Assembly (NCBI RefSeq): GCF_000196015.1
Contig: NC_007973.1
Span: forward strand, 2,046,001 to 2,110,000
DNA: 64,000 nt
Origin: Cupriavidus metallidurans CH34
Lineage (GTDB): Bacteria > Pseudomonadota > Gammaproteobacteria > Burkholderiales > Burkholderiaceae
Direction: 5' to 3'
The notes below the pieces were generated by a model. The model saw only the letters and a list, made by a program, of their open reading frames with translations. It was not told the DNA's origin and ran no database searches. Positions 45,329 to 54,183 of the stretch are shown here, in pieces. The first letter of the stretch is position 1, and each line of letters begins with the position of its first letter. Made by a program: the position numbers and the translations under genes.

Positions 45329-46017
45329 CTGGCGCAACGAAGGGGATTGGACTGGCCTTGAGCAAGCATTTGCAGCAACTTGGCTGGAGCGTTATCGGCG
45401 TTGCCCGCCATGCAATTGAGGGCTTTCCCGGTCAGCTTCTTACAGCTGATTTGGCGGACATCCAGCAAACCGACGCAGTACTGGCCCAAGTCGTGGCGGC
45501 ATCAAGGATTGATGCGGTGATCAATAACGCTGGCATCGCCCTTCCGCAAAAACTGGAATCTCTCGACCTGCCATCTCTCCAAACGGTATTCGACTTGAAT
45601 GTGCGCGCTGCAGTTCAAGTTACACAGGCTTGCCTTCCCTCATTGAAACAGTCGCCAGCAGGACGCATCGTGAACGTTTGCAGTCGCGCGATTCACGGCG
45701 CACGCGATAGAACGTCATATGCTGCCGCAAAGAGCGCGCTGATTGGGGTCACCCGTACTTGGGCCCTCGAACTCGCACCGCTCGGCATTACCGCCAACGC
45801 CGTTGCTCCGGGCCCGGTTGAAACGGAGCTCTTCCGTTTGACGCACCCCGTCGGTAGCGACGAGGAGAAAAGGATTCTCGCTACGATTCCCATGCAGCGA
45901 CTGGGCAAGCCGGAGGAAGTAGCGTCCTTGATCTCGTACCTCATCTCGGACGGGGCCTCCTTCGTTACTGGCCAGGTGATCGGCATAGACGGTGGCGGAA
46001 GCTTAGGGGGACGCTAA
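45301..46017 (+). CDS. Short-chain dehydrogenase/reductase (FabG-like)
   Basis: A 238-residue classical SDR: TGATKGIG at about 10-17, NNAG near 80, catalytic Ser (CSRAIHG region), Tyr and Lys (SYAAAKSAL) and C-terminal GQVIGIDGGGSLGGR. ATG 45301 fits the family N-terminus; the open frame extends further upstream but that part lacks family features. It stands alone on the plus strand. The substrate is not evident. Confidence 0.92.
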   Translation: MAERRTALVTGATKGIGLALSKHLQQLGWSVIGVARHAIEGFPGQLLTADLADIQQTDAVLAQVVAASRIDAVINNAGIALPQKLESLDLPSLQTVFDLNVRAAVQVTQACLPSLKQSPAGRIVNVCSRAIHGARDRTSYAAAKSALIGVTRTWALELAPLGITANAVAPGPVETELFRLTHPVGSDEEKRILATIPMQRLGKPEEVASLISYLISDGASFVTGQVIGIDGGGSLGGR

Positions 46018-46026
46018 CATCCCGCA

Positions 46027-46340
46027 TCATGACGGACCCCGCATCGACCTGGTTAATGGCGACGTCGCAGCTTCCAGAGAAATTGCGACTTGTCGCGGCA
46101 CATACGTTCGCCACTCGGCGGTCTTCATGTGCCGCGGCAATTGGTTAATATCGACGTTTAGCGCGACTTTCGACTCGATGCATAGCGTCCAGCCTTCGTC
46201 GGGATAAACCCACGCATCCGGCAAGCTGCGACGCAGATCATCTGGCTTATCCGAGTCCGCCCCCCTGCCAACTCTGCTCGACAATGCACAAGACTTGACC
46301 GCGAGGCGGGAGCTTGCCCGTCGCCCACTGGATGAGTCAC
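46027..46340 (-). pseudogene. Remnant of a PD-(D/E)XK-type nuclease gene
   Basis: The minus-strand frame contains LPDAWVYPDEGWTLCIESKV followed by INQLPRHMKTAEW. The spacing D...ExK with a following QLxRH helix is that of PD-(D/E)XK nucleases seen in phage and defence genes. The frame has no proper start (only TTG at 46284), no ribosome binding site and ends early, so it is probably a decayed fragment. The identification rests on the motif only. Confidence 0.45.
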
Positions 46341-46438
46341 GCCATCAGGCCGCGATCAGCTTCAAGGCAGCACGCCAGCGCATGAGTGAGCCAGTTCTCC
46401 GGCTGGACGTACTGATCAAGGGTGTTACGCACGGTCGC

Positions 46439-46912
46439 CTATTTCCATTCGAGTCCAGACGAATCGAACTCAAACTGCTGCCTGCCAGACTGGAAAAACT
46501 GAACCTCGACGATGACCTTCTTCGAAGATTTCAGGGCCTTGAGGAATTTGGCACTAGCTTCGACGAAGATGACATCGCTGCGTCCAGAATCAGTGCCCGC
46601 ACCAGCGTAGGTTTGAACTTGTCCTTCGTCGAACTTTGCAGAAACCTTGCAGCCACTGTAGCCGCACGGAATCTGCCCTTTGTCGACCTGGAGTATGACC
46701 TCGTCTTTGGCACCAGACTTCTTGCGGATCATGATGTTCAACCGGGTGCCTGGTTTGTAGGGAAAATCTAACGGCACAAGGTTGTCACTTGCCAGAGCGG
46801 CATACTTGACCTTGGTGCCACGCATCTTGTCTTCATTCTCGGAGTACTCCCACTTTGCGAAGACCGACACGCTAAAGCAGGCCAGACCTACCAGTGCGAC
46901 AATTTTTTGCAT
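46439..46912 (-). CDS. Periplasmic hypothetical protein
   Basis: A 157-residue protein with a signal peptide (MQKIVALVGLACFSVSVFAK) and a mature beta-rich domain starting WEYSENEDKMRGTKVKYAAL. Two cysteines (GQIPCGYSGCKV) could form a disulfide. The pattern W-x-x-S...DxM...R...GL-x-W at the end (FEFDSSGLEWK) is shared by a family of secreted proteins also found near phage and type VI genes (VasI-like); I cannot name it with certainty. The ATG at 46912 puts the signal peptide first. Composition is less GC-rich than neighbours, suggesting recent acquisition. Confidence 0.7.
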   Translation of the reverse strand: MQKIVALVGLACFSVSVFAKWEYSENEDKMRGTKVKYAALASDNLVPLDFPYKPGTRLNIMIRKKSGAKDEVILQVDKGQIPCGYSGCKVSAKFDEGQVQTYAGAGTDSGRSDVIFVEASAKFLKALKSSKKVIVEVQFFQSGRQQFEFDSSGLEWK

Positions 46913-47345
46913 GGCTCCCACGTCGGTCTCCCAGTTATTTGCATGTGAGGGATTTTGCCCAACTTTAGACGTTGCCACATCTATGCGATCGCCCCCCCCT
47001 TCCGCGAGAGGATCCCTCCGTCTTTTCATGTGGAATACGCTCTCAGCAAGCTTCTGCCGCTGTCAGACGTGGACTAGGCAGTAACAGCGACGCCATCGTT
47101 AAACCGATCGGCCGTGTATGTGACCCTTGACATAGACTTGCGCTCGCCAATCGTTCGCAACCTTTGGGATGAATGCCATAGAAACACCGCGGGGAGTTCG
47201 CGGCAAAATTTCGGGGAGCGCGGCGTGATTCCACAGTGTCGTGGAGTGATGTGTGGCGGGTGATGCGATAACGCGCCAAATTCCCGCCAGGCCTTGCTGG
47301 GCTTAGGATTGCGGCGTCTGGTGGTGCGACTTTGCGGGGGAGTGT
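46913..47345. other. Intergenic region left of tRNA-Leu
   Basis: No supported gene. It includes a run of nine C residues (about 46989-46997) and the promoter region of the periplasmic protein gene. Confidence 0.35.
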
Positions 47346-47370
47346 AAAAGTTACTGATGAGTAACTTTTT
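47346..47370 (-). terminator. Terminator of tRNA-Leu
   Basis: AAAAGTTACT and AGTAACTTTT form a perfect 10-bp stem with a four-base loop (47346-47355 with 47360-47369), immediately after the tRNA on the minus strand. Confidence 0.8.
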
Positions 47371-47377
47371 AGATAAG

Positions 47378-47464
47378 TGGTGCGAGGGAGGGGACTCGAA
47401 CCCCTACACCATTGCTGGCGTCAGGACCTAAACCTGGTGCGTCTACCAATTTCGCCACCCTCGC
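47378..47464 (-). tRNA. tRNA-Leu (TAG)
   Basis: An 87-nt class II tRNA with encoded CCA. The acceptor stem is GCGAGGG/CCCTCGC with discriminator A, the D arm GCGAAATTGGTAGACGC is leucine-type, the anticodon loop TTTAGGT gives TAG, and a long variable arm is present. It resembles E. coli leuW. Confidence 0.96.
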
Positions 47465-47490
47465 GGTCCTTGGACGGTGGTCGACAAAGC

Positions 47491-47520
47491 AAAAAAGGCG
47501 GCTGGAACTGCCCGCCTTTT
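47491..47520 (-). terminator. Terminator-like hairpin upstream of tRNA-Leu
   Basis: AAAAGGCGG and CCGCCTTTT pair around an 11-base loop; six T residues follow on the minus strand. It lies 145 bp after the MFS stop and only 27 bp before tRNA-Leu, so it could end the MFS transcript or a short RNA. Confidence 0.7.
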
Positions 47521-47598
47521 CTTGCTTGCGGCGACTAGGCGCCGGGACACCGTCCGTGCCGCTGGCGTAACTTCTGCCTGCGGCGCAATAAGGAAGCG

Positions 47599-47638
47599 GA
47601 TTGTAACGCAAGGCGGCAGGGGAATCCAGTCCCCTGCC
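47599..47638 (-). promoter_or_regulatory. Hairpin and candidate -10 box between MFS gene and tRNA-Leu
   Basis: On the minus strand GGCAGGGG/CCCCTGCC (47615-47622 with 47631-47638) is followed by GTTACAAT, whose TACAAT (47599-47604) is a good -10 hexamer. The -35 region (TGGATT at 17 bp) is weak. Confidence 0.35.
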
Positions 47639-47664
47639 CGCCCTGCGGGCATCCTGCGCCGTGA

Positions 47665-48990
47665 TCAGTGGCGGGCGCGGATGAAAGCGATCACCAGTAC
47701 CGTCGCGCAGGCTTCCAGTGCGGCCACAAAGTACAGGCCGCCGGCCAGTTGGCCGGTGCTGGTCTTGAACCAACCAATCATGTACGGCGCCACGAAGCCG
47801 GCCAGATTGCCAATCGAGTTGATCAGCGCGATGCCGCCTGCGGCTGCGGTGCCGGCAAGGAATGCCGACGGCAGCGACCAGAACACCGGGAAGGCGGCCA
47901 GGATGCCGATGGAGGCGATCGTCAGCGCGATCAGGGCCAGCACGGCGCTGTGGAGCAGGAAGCCGGTCAGCGTCAGGCCCACGGCTGCCACCAGTGTTGC
48001 CATCGCGCAGTGCATGCGGCGCTCGCCGGTGCGGTCCGAGTGGATACCGTTGAGGACCATGGCGATGGTGCCGGCCACGAACGGGATTGCGGAGACCAGG
48101 CCGATTTGCAGGTTGCCCTGTACGCCGAGTTCCTTGATGATCGATGGCGACCAGAATGCGATGGTGGCGTTGCCGCTGACGACGCAGAAGTAAATCGCCG
48201 CGCAGATCCACACGCGTGCATTGGCGAAGGCGTCCTTGAGGGACGAGTGCTTGTTGGGGTCACGCGCCTCAGCTTCCACGTCGCGCGTGACGATGGTCTG
48301 CTCCTGCTGCGTCAGCCACTTCGCGTTGACCGGTTTCTCCGGCAGATACATCAGCACCGCGATGCCCGCCAGCACCGAAGGGATCCCTTCGATCACGAAC
48401 AGCCATTGCCAGTTGGCCAGGCCATCCACACCGTCCATCGCGCTCATGATGAAGCCGGCCAGCGGGCCGCCCACCACGCCGGCAATTGCGAACGAGGTCA
48501 TGAACAGGCCATTGATGCGTGCGCGACGCGCGGCCGGGAACCAGTACGTCAGGTACAGCACCACGCCCGGGAAGAAGCCCGCCTCGAAGACACCGAGCAC
48601 GAAGCGCAGCGTATAGAACTGCATCGGCGTCTTCACGAAGATCATCGCCATCGACGCCAGGCCCCAGAGGATCGTGATGCGCGCCAGCGTCTTGCGGGCG
48701 CCGATCTTCTCGAGCAGCAGGTTGCTCGGCACCTCGAACAGAAAGTAGCCGATGAAGAAAATTCCCGCGCCCAGCCCGTACACGGCCTCGCTGAACTGCA
48801 AGTCCTGCAGCATCTGCAGCTTGGCAAAGCCGACGTTGACGCGGTCGATCCAAGCCAGGATGAACAGGAAGACCAGGAAAGGGATCAGGCGCACGGTAAT
48901 CTTGCGATACGCCTCGTTGCGTTGCTGAGCCAGTTCCGCGGCAGGCAGGCTCTCCGGGGCGCCAGGGGCGCCGCTCATCACGATGGACAT
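47665..48990 (-). CDS. MFS transporter (anion:cation symporter / phthalate-permease-like)
   Basis: A 441-residue permease with 12 hydrophobic segments and the ACS-type marks VRLIPFLVFLFILAWIDRVN and GYFLFEVPSNLLLEKIGARK (loop 2-3 signature) in the first half. The family imports organic anions such as tartrate, phthalate or glucarate with protons. AAGGAG lies ten bases before ATG 48990. It is the last gene of the GntR-DUF2848-amidase unit (109-bp gap from the amidase), so it probably imports the compound degraded by that operon. Confidence 0.93.
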   Translation of the reverse strand: MSIVMSGAPGAPESLPAAELAQQRNEAYRKITVRLIPFLVFLFILAWIDRVNVGFAKLQMLQDLQFSEAVYGLGAGIFFIGYFLFEVPSNLLLEKIGARKTLARITILWGLASMAMIFVKTPMQFYTLRFVLGVFEAGFFPGVVLYLTYWFPAARRARINGLFMTSFAIAGVVGGPLAGFIMSAMDGVDGLANWQWLFVIEGIPSVLAGIAVLMYLPEKPVNAKWLTQQEQTIVTRDVEAEARDPNKHSSLKDAFANARVWICAAIYFCVVSGNATIAFWSPSIIKELGVQGNLQIGLVSAIPFVAGTIAMVLNGIHSDRTGERRMHCAMATLVAAVGLTLTGFLLHSAVLALIALTIASIGILAAFPVFWSLPSAFLAGTAAAGGIALINSIGNLAGFVAPYMIGWFKTSTGQLAGGLYFVAALEACATVLVIAFIRARH

Positions 48991-49099
48991 CTGTGACTAC
49001 TCCTTGGGTGTGGTGGGCGGGGCCGCGCTGCGTTGGCGCGGCCCTCTCGGTCTTGCGTTGTGCTAGCCGTGGGATCCGGCGGAAAGAAGGATCAGCGCA

Positions 49100-50422
49100 T
49101 CAATCGAAGGCGCGTTCGATGGCCGCGGCCACCTGCAACACGCGCGCGTCACTGCCATGCAGGCCGCACACGCCGAGGCCAATACCTTCGCCGGCTGGCA
49201 GTGTCGCCGCACAGCCGTCGAGGAAATTGATCACGCTTGCATTGCGAAGCACCAGGCCGTTGACCGCGAAGAAGTCTTCGTCGCGTTCGAGGGCATCGAG
49301 ACGCGGCGGGCGTACGGCCACGGTCGGCATCAGCCATGCATCGGCGTCACGCAGCAAGACGGCGGCACGCTGTTGCATCGCGCATCGCGCGGCCAGCAAG
49401 TCGATGTAATCCGCCGCCGACTGCTTCTCGCCCCGGCGAATGCGCTGTGCCACTCGTTGGTCGTACTGGTCACCCTTGGCCGCCAGCAATGTGCGATGCC
49501 AGGCCCACGACTCGGCCGCGGTCAGGCCTCCACCGCCATTGATCTCCGGCAGGCGGCGCAGTTCGGGGAAGTCGAATGGAACGATCGTGGCGCCCTGGGC
49601 TGACAGCCTTGCCAGTGCGGCTTCGAACGTCTGCGCCACTTCCGGGTCGAGACCATCGCAGACGAAATCGCGCGTCACGTAGAAGCGCAGTCCACGCAGG
49701 TCCGCCGCGCGGGTATCCAGCGTCTCGCCGCTCAGCACCGCATCCATCGCCACGCAACAGGCAACCGAGCGCGCCAGCGGCCCTGCGGAGTCGAGCGACG
49801 TCGACAACGGCACTGCGCCGTCCAGCGGCACGCGACGCGCCGTCGGCTTGAAACCAGTCAAGCCGCAGAATGCCGACGGAATGCGGATCGAGCCGCCGGT
49901 ATCGGTGCCGAGCGCAGCGACAGCCATGTCTTCGGCCACGCTCACCGCACCACCCGATGTCGATCCACCGGCAACACGCTCGGGGTCGAACGGCGTGCGC
50001 GGCGTGCCGTAGTGCGGATTCAGCCCCAGGCCCGAGAACGCGAACTCGCTCATATTGGTACGGCCGATCAGCACCGCGCCAGCGGCACGTAGTCGCGCCA
50101 CGGCGGGCGAGTCAGCCTGCGCCGGCGCACCGCCGTCGAGGGCCTTCGATCCGGCACGCGTGACCTGACCGCGAACGTCGAACAGGTCCTTGATCGAGAT
50201 CGGCAGCCCGGCCAGCGGCGAGGCCACAAGGCCCGCGCTGCGCGCCTGATCGGCCGCACGTGCCTGGGCCAGCGCGCCTTCTGCATCGACCATCATGAAG
50301 GCCGATCCGCCCGCCTGCTGATGCCGGGCGATATTAGCCAGCGCGGCCTCGGTCAGCCCCACGCTCGTGGTGCGGCCTGCAGCCAGCGCTGCGGCCAGTT
50401 GGGCAATGGTCGGCGCGCTCAT
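49100..50422 (-). CDS. Amidase-signature-family hydrolase, copy A
   Basis: A 440-residue amidase. The Lys-cisSer-Ser triad is complete: Lys78 (PISIKDLF), Ser154 (GGSTSGGAV) and Ser178 (TDTGGSIRIP). It hydrolyses a C-N amide bond; substrate unknown. The ATG at 50422 overlaps the stop of the DUF2848 gene (ATGA), showing coupling. A second, different amidase lies in the facing ABC operon (60043). The two share little beyond the signature. Confidence 0.93.
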   Translation of the reverse strand: MSAPTIAQLAAALAAGRTTSVGLTEAALANIARHQQAGGSAFMMVDAEGALAQARAADQARSAGLVASPLAGLPISIKDLFDVRGQVTRAGSKALDGGAPAQADSPAVARLRAAGAVLIGRTNMSEFAFSGLGLNPHYGTPRTPFDPERVAGGSTSGGAVSVAEDMAVAALGTDTGGSIRIPSAFCGLTGFKPTARRVPLDGAVPLSTSLDSAGPLARSVACCVAMDAVLSGETLDTRAADLRGLRFYVTRDFVCDGLDPEVAQTFEAALARLSAQGATIVPFDFPELRRLPEINGGGGLTAAESWAWHRTLLAAKGDQYDQRVAQRIRRGEKQSAADYIDLLAARCAMQQRAAVLLRDADAWLMPTVAVRPPRLDALERDEDFFAVNGLVLRNASVINFLDGCAATLPAGEGIGLGVCGLHGSDARVLQVAAAIERAFD

Positions 50423-51096
50423 TCGGCCACCGCCAGTGATTCCACGCGATATGCATGGCGCAGCGTGCGGTTGCGCACGGGGTCGTGCAGTTCCACTTCG
50501 AACGCTTCGCCATGGCCCAGTTCGCCGATCACTGCCTGCGTGCCGCAGAACATTGCGGTGCCCACGGGCAGTTGCGCCTCGCCGGTCAGGCGCTGGATCA
50601 GGTTGCGCGGGTCCAGCAGGCGCGTCACCTTGCCTTCCTGATACAGCGAACGCTGACCATCGCGCACGCGCCAGCAACGCATTTCCAGCACGTCCCAGTG
50701 GTCGGCCACCTCGTCAAAACGCCAGACTTCGCGGCCCATCGGCTTGGCGCACATCTGCTTTGACACCGTCACGTCATAGGCCTCGACCTTGCGATCGGTG
50801 TGATCGGAACCGATGCCGATATAGAGTCCGTCTGCGCCCTGCAGCAGCACGAACTCGGTTTCGCCCGAGGAATCGTCGCGCGGCACTTCGAGCACGTCGT
50901 CGGTGGTCAGCAGCGAGGCGGCCAGCGGATAGAACGTCGGCACGGTTGCGGGCGGCTTGACGCCGAGCGCCTTGAGTTCGTCGATATGGTGCTGGACGGC
51001 GTCCATGTCGCGGCCGGTCCAGCCAGCGATGATCAATCGTTCGATGTCGAGGGCGAGCGCGCCCCCGCCGGCTACCTGAAGATGCAGTGTCGGCAT
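50419..51096 (-). CDS. DUF2848-family protein
   Basis: A 225-residue protein with DUF2848 features: VEAYDVTVSKQMCAKPMGRE in the centre and VGTAMFCGTQAVIGELG toward the C-terminus, resembling in layout the fumarylacetoacetate-hydrolase fold. Members accompany amidases and transporters, but no activity is known to me. It starts 36 bp after the GntR stop and is coupled to the amidase by a four-base overlap. Confidence 0.88.
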   Translation of the reverse strand: MPTLHLQVAGGGALALDIERLIIAGWTGRDMDAVQHHIDELKALGVKPPATVPTFYPLAASLLTTDDVLEVPRDDSSGETEFVLLQGADGLYIGIGSDHTDRKVEAYDVTVSKQMCAKPMGREVWRFDEVADHWDVLEMRCWRVRDGQRSLYQEGKVTRLLDPRNLIQRLTGEAQLPVGTAMFCGTQAVIGELGHGEAFEVELHDPVRNRTLRHAYRVESLAVAE

Positions 51097-51131
51097 TGCG
51101 TACTACCTTGTTACGAGGGGAAAAGGGTCGG

Positions 51132-51752
51132 TCAGAGTGTCCGGATGATGTTCTTCCGGAATTCGTCGATATGTTCGCGGATGGCCTCGCGCACCGCCGG
51201 CACGTCGCGCCGCTCCAGGGCGTTGACGATCTCCAGATGCTCCTGGTATACGTTCTCCAGGTGCTGCGGATCCGACAGTGAGAGGAACCAGAAACGCGCC
51301 TGCTTCTCGTGCAGGCCACGCAGCAGATCGGCCAGCACGCGGTTGCGCGAGGCGGCCGACATCGCCGTGTGGAACTTCAGGTCCAGAGCGGCCAGCGCTG
51401 GGATATCGCGCCTGGCGATCAACTCGGGCGAGCGGTCGACGATGTCGCGCATCGCCTTGAAATCGCTGTCGTGACCGCGTTCGCAGGCCAGGGTGGCGCA
51501 CAGCACCTCATTGGTCGCGCGCACTTCGATCATGTCGAGCACTTCATTGAGCGACAGCGGCGTCACCAGCACGCCCTTGCGCGGCAGGATCGATACCAGC
51601 CCTTCCACCTCCAGGCGATGCAGCGCCTGATGCACGGGGGTACGACCAAGACCGAGCAACGCGGCCACCTGGGCCTCGTTCAGCGGCTCGCCGGGCCGGA
51701 ACTCGCACGAGATGATGCGACGCTTGATCTCGGTGTATGCGTGTTCGCGCAT
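51132..51752 (-). CDS. GntR-family (FCD-type) transcriptional regulator
   Basis: A 206-residue regulator: winged HTH at about 1-70 (AYTEIKRRIISCEFRPGEPL, LGRTPVHQALHRLEVEGLVS) and a helical FCD effector domain with the metal/ligand residues of EVRATNEVL, DLKFHTAMSAAS and EHLEIVNALERRD. I chose ATG 51752; an upstream extension is possible (a GTG at 51830). The inverted repeats at 51857-51883 would then be in its promoter. It is the first gene of the DUF2848-amidase-MFS operon and probably its repressor. Confidence 0.88.
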   Translation of the reverse strand: MREHAYTEIKRRIISCEFRPGEPLNEAQVAALLGLGRTPVHQALHRLEVEGLVSILPRKGVLVTPLSLNEVLDMIEVRATNEVLCATLACERGHDSDFKAMRDIVDRSPELIARRDIPALAALDLKFHTAMSAASRNRVLADLLRGLHEKQARFWFLSLSDPQHLENVYQEHLEIVNALERRDVPAVREAIREHIDEFRKNIIRTL

Positions 51753-51856
51753 GGCCGCGCCGCTCTGGGCGGGGGTCGGGATTGTGGGTTCGGCGTCGGC
51801 TGCGCCGACCAGTCGGATGGGATTCGCCACGGCAGATCGGAATCTGTTTGATGTTG

Positions 51857-51883
51857 CAGTGATACTAGTGTGATATTTCACTG
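51857..51883. promoter_or_regulatory. Nested inverted repeats before the GntR gene
   Basis: CAGTGA (51857-51862) and TCACTG (51878-51883) form an outer inverted repeat; within it AGTG (51867-51870) and CACT (51879-51882) flank TGATATTT. This AT-rich symmetry suits a GntR-type operator. Confidence 0.4.
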
Positions 51884-51966
51884 AGCACAACCCGAGAAAT
51901 TGTAGGGGTAAACACCAAGCAGCTTCGCAAATAGGCCGGCTCACGTATCATGGGCAATCGGTCTGA

Positions 51967-51981
51967 AATCGATAATCGATT
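51967..51981. promoter_or_regulatory. Perfect 15-bp inverted repeat before the IclR gene
   Basis: AATCGAT and ATCGATT flank a central A, 79 bp before the IclR start and in the divergent region shared with the GntR operon. Perfect 7-1-7 symmetry suggests an IclR operator. Confidence 0.5.
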
Positions 51982-52059
51982 CGACCGCATCTTGGTGCAA
52001 TACATCTACATCGTGGTGCAGCGGGTCACGCCGATGGTGCCAACTTCAGGTCCAAGACC

Positions 52060-52845
52060 ATGACCACCGACGACAAAGAACGCCCCGACCCGCTGTTCAA
52101 CCAGTCCCTTGAAAAGGGCCTCGAAGTACTGCGTGCATTCAGCGCCGTGCATCGCACGCTGACGTTGGCCGAGCTGGCAGCACTGACAGGCATGACCAAG
52201 AGCTCCGCCCAGCGCACGATCCACACGCTGGAGCGGCTCGGGTACGTCGACAAGCATCCCCAGACGAGGCGTTTCCGGCTGACGCCCAGAGTGATGGAGA
52301 TCGGCTACAACTACCTTGCCGCAGACGCCCTGATTCCGATCGCCAGCCCCTACCTCTCGCAACTGGCCAATGCCAGCGGCGAGACCGCCAACCTGACCGA
52401 GCCTGTCGGCCTGGAGATGGTCTACATGGCGCAGCTCGTGACCGCCAAGCACATGCCAGTGCTGACGCCGGTGGGCATGCGGATTCCGATGTACTGCACA
52501 AGCTCGGGACGCGCCTACCTGAGCACGCTGCCGGACGAACGTGTGCGAGCGATGCTTGAAGCGTCTGCGCGCACGCCACGCACGCCGGTCACGCTGACCG
52601 ACGTCGAAACCATCTTCGAGCGCGTCGTGGCGTGCCGCACGGTCGGTTACGCGTGCAACGAGGAGGAACTGTTCCTGGGCGATATGGGAATTGCCGCGCC
52701 GGTGGTGAACAGCCGTGGCGAGGCAGTGGGAGCGGTCCATGTTTCGCCACCAGCCAGCCGCTGGACCATGGTCGACGCGCAGAAAAAGCTCGGCCCGCTG
52801 GTGGTCGAATGCGCGTGGGCGATCTCGCGATCGATCGCCCACTGA
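52060..52845 (+). CDS. IclR-family transcriptional regulator
   Basis: A 261-residue IclR regulator: winged HTH at about 15-80 (SLEKGLEVLRAFSAVHRTLT, GMTKSSAQRTIHTLERLGYV), linker, and GAF-like effector domain (PVGMRIPMYCTSSGRAYLST, ACNEEELFLGDMGIAAPVV). It is divergent from the GntR operon and convergent with the Zn-dependent hydrolase (12 bp between stops). It may control the hydrolase or the ABC operon. Confidence 0.93.
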   Translation: MTTDDKERPDPLFNQSLEKGLEVLRAFSAVHRTLTLAELAALTGMTKSSAQRTIHTLERLGYVDKHPQTRRFRLTPRVMEIGYNYLAADALIPIASPYLSQLANASGETANLTEPVGLEMVYMAQLVTAKHMPVLTPVGMRIPMYCTSSGRAYLSTLPDERVRAMLEASARTPRTPVTLTDVETIFERVVACRTVGYACNEEELFLGDMGIAAPVVNSRGEAVGAVHVSPPASRWTMVDAQKKLGPLVVECAWAISRSIAH

Positions 52846-52857
52846 GCCGGCAGGCGC

Positions 52858-54105
52858 TTATCGCGCGTGTTCCAGCATGGCTCGCAGCAGGACGTTGGCA
52901 CCGGCTTCGATATGCTCGGGCAGCGCGTCCTCCAGCTCGTTATGGCTGATGCCGTCCTTGCACGGTACGAAGATCATGCCAGTGGGTGCGCGCTGTGCCA
53001 CGTACACCGCATCATGTCCGGCGCCACTGACCACATCCATGTGCGGCAGATCCAACCCAACCGCCGCGCGGCGAACGCTATCGACGCACGCCGGTGCGAA
53101 CAGGCAGGGTTCGAACTTGACCACCTGCCGAATCTCCACGTCTACGGCCGCCGCATCGGCAATACCGGCGAACGCCCCACGCATCGCTGCGTCCATCCGG
53201 TCAAGGCCATCTTGCGAGAGATGACGAACATCCACCGAGAAATCCACGCGCCCTGGTATCACGTTGCGCGAGTTCGGCGTGACCTCCAGGAAGCCCACCG
53301 TGCCGCGGCCATGCGGCGCTTCGTCGCGCGCAATGCGATTCACCGCCTCGATCATGCGCGCCGAAGCCAGCAGCGCGTCGTGACGCAAGGCCAGCGGCGT
53401 CGGGCCTGCATGCGCATCCTGGCCGGTGACCGTCACGTCGTACCATTGCTGCCCAAGTGCCCCCGATACCACGCCGATCGGTAGGCCAGCCGCCTCCAGG
53501 ACTGGCCCTTGCTCGATATGCGCCTCGAAGTAGGCCGAATACATGCCACCGGGCACTTCACCCGCACGCTGCGTGCCGCGATAGCCGATAGCTGCGAGCG
53601 CATCACCAACACTCACGCCGTCTCGGTCTTGCTGCCGTCTGGCGAACTCCGCATCGAATACGCCCGCGAATACGCCCGATCCCATCATCACGGGCGTAAA
53701 GCGCGTGCCTTCCTCGTTGGTCCAGATCGCCACCTCCAGCGGTGCACGTGTGGCAATGCCCAGATCGTTGAGCGTGCGCATCACTTCCAGACCCGCCAGC
53801 ACGCCGAAATTGCCGTCGAACTTGCCGCCGGACGGTTGGGTATCGATATGGCTTCCCGTGGCCACCGCTGGTGCGGTGGGGTCTGTGCCGGCACGTCGTG
53901 CGAACACATTGCCGATCTCGTCCACGCGCACGTCGAGCCCAGCCTCGCGGCACCAGCTCGCCACGAGGTCGCGGCCCTTTCGGTCGTCTTCGGTCAGCGC
54001 AATGCGGCACACGCCACCCTTAGGCGTGGCGCCGAGCGCGCCCAGATCCATCAGCGATTGCCACAGGCGTGCGCCATTGATGCGAGGAGTGAATTGCGAA
54101 TCCAT
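52858..54105 (-). CDS. Zn-dependent amidohydrolase (N-carbamoyl-L-amino-acid hydrolase / allantoate amidohydrolase family)
   Basis: A 415-residue M20-family hydrolase. Metal ligands are visible in GSHIDTQPSGGKFDGNFG (His and Asp, about 84-100) and TNEEGTRF (Glu-Glu, about 129-136), with YFEAHIEQGPVLE and a late His in ISHNELED. The family splits N-carbamoyl amino acids, allantoate or ureido compounds. It is divergent from the ABC importer operon (177 bp apart), so it likely acts on the imported compound or on a product of the amidases. Confidence 0.9.
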   Translation of the reverse strand: MDSQFTPRINGARLWQSLMDLGALGATPKGGVCRIALTEDDRKGRDLVASWCREAGLDVRVDEIGNVFARRAGTDPTAPAVATGSHIDTQPSGGKFDGNFGVLAGLEVMRTLNDLGIATRAPLEVAIWTNEEGTRFTPVMMGSGVFAGVFDAEFARRQQDRDGVSVGDALAAIGYRGTQRAGEVPGGMYSAYFEAHIEQGPVLEAAGLPIGVVSGALGQQWYDVTVTGQDAHAGPTPLALRHDALLASARMIEAVNRIARDEAPHGRGTVGFLEVTPNSRNVIPGRVDFSVDVRHLSQDGLDRMDAAMRGAFAGIADAAAVDVEIRQVVKFEPCLFAPACVDSVRRAAVGLDLPHMDVVSGAGHDAVYVAQRAPTGMIFVPCKDGISHNELEDALPEHIEAGANVLLRAMLEHAR

Positions 54106-54183
54106 GTCTGTGTTGTCTGCAGTGAGTGAACATCAACCTGGGTACGAGCAAGAAGCAGACCACTGACAGGTGCGGACAGTCTC

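Noticed and set aside
47378..47464. tRNA-Leu as an integration site with a duplicated 3' end
   Set aside because: No second copy of the tRNA 3' end was found by eye in the window, so no attachment site is called.
47668..48996. A 442-codon open frame antisense to the MFS gene
   Set aside because: Full overlap with a well-supported transporter gene; low-complexity His/Arg/Gln-rich product.
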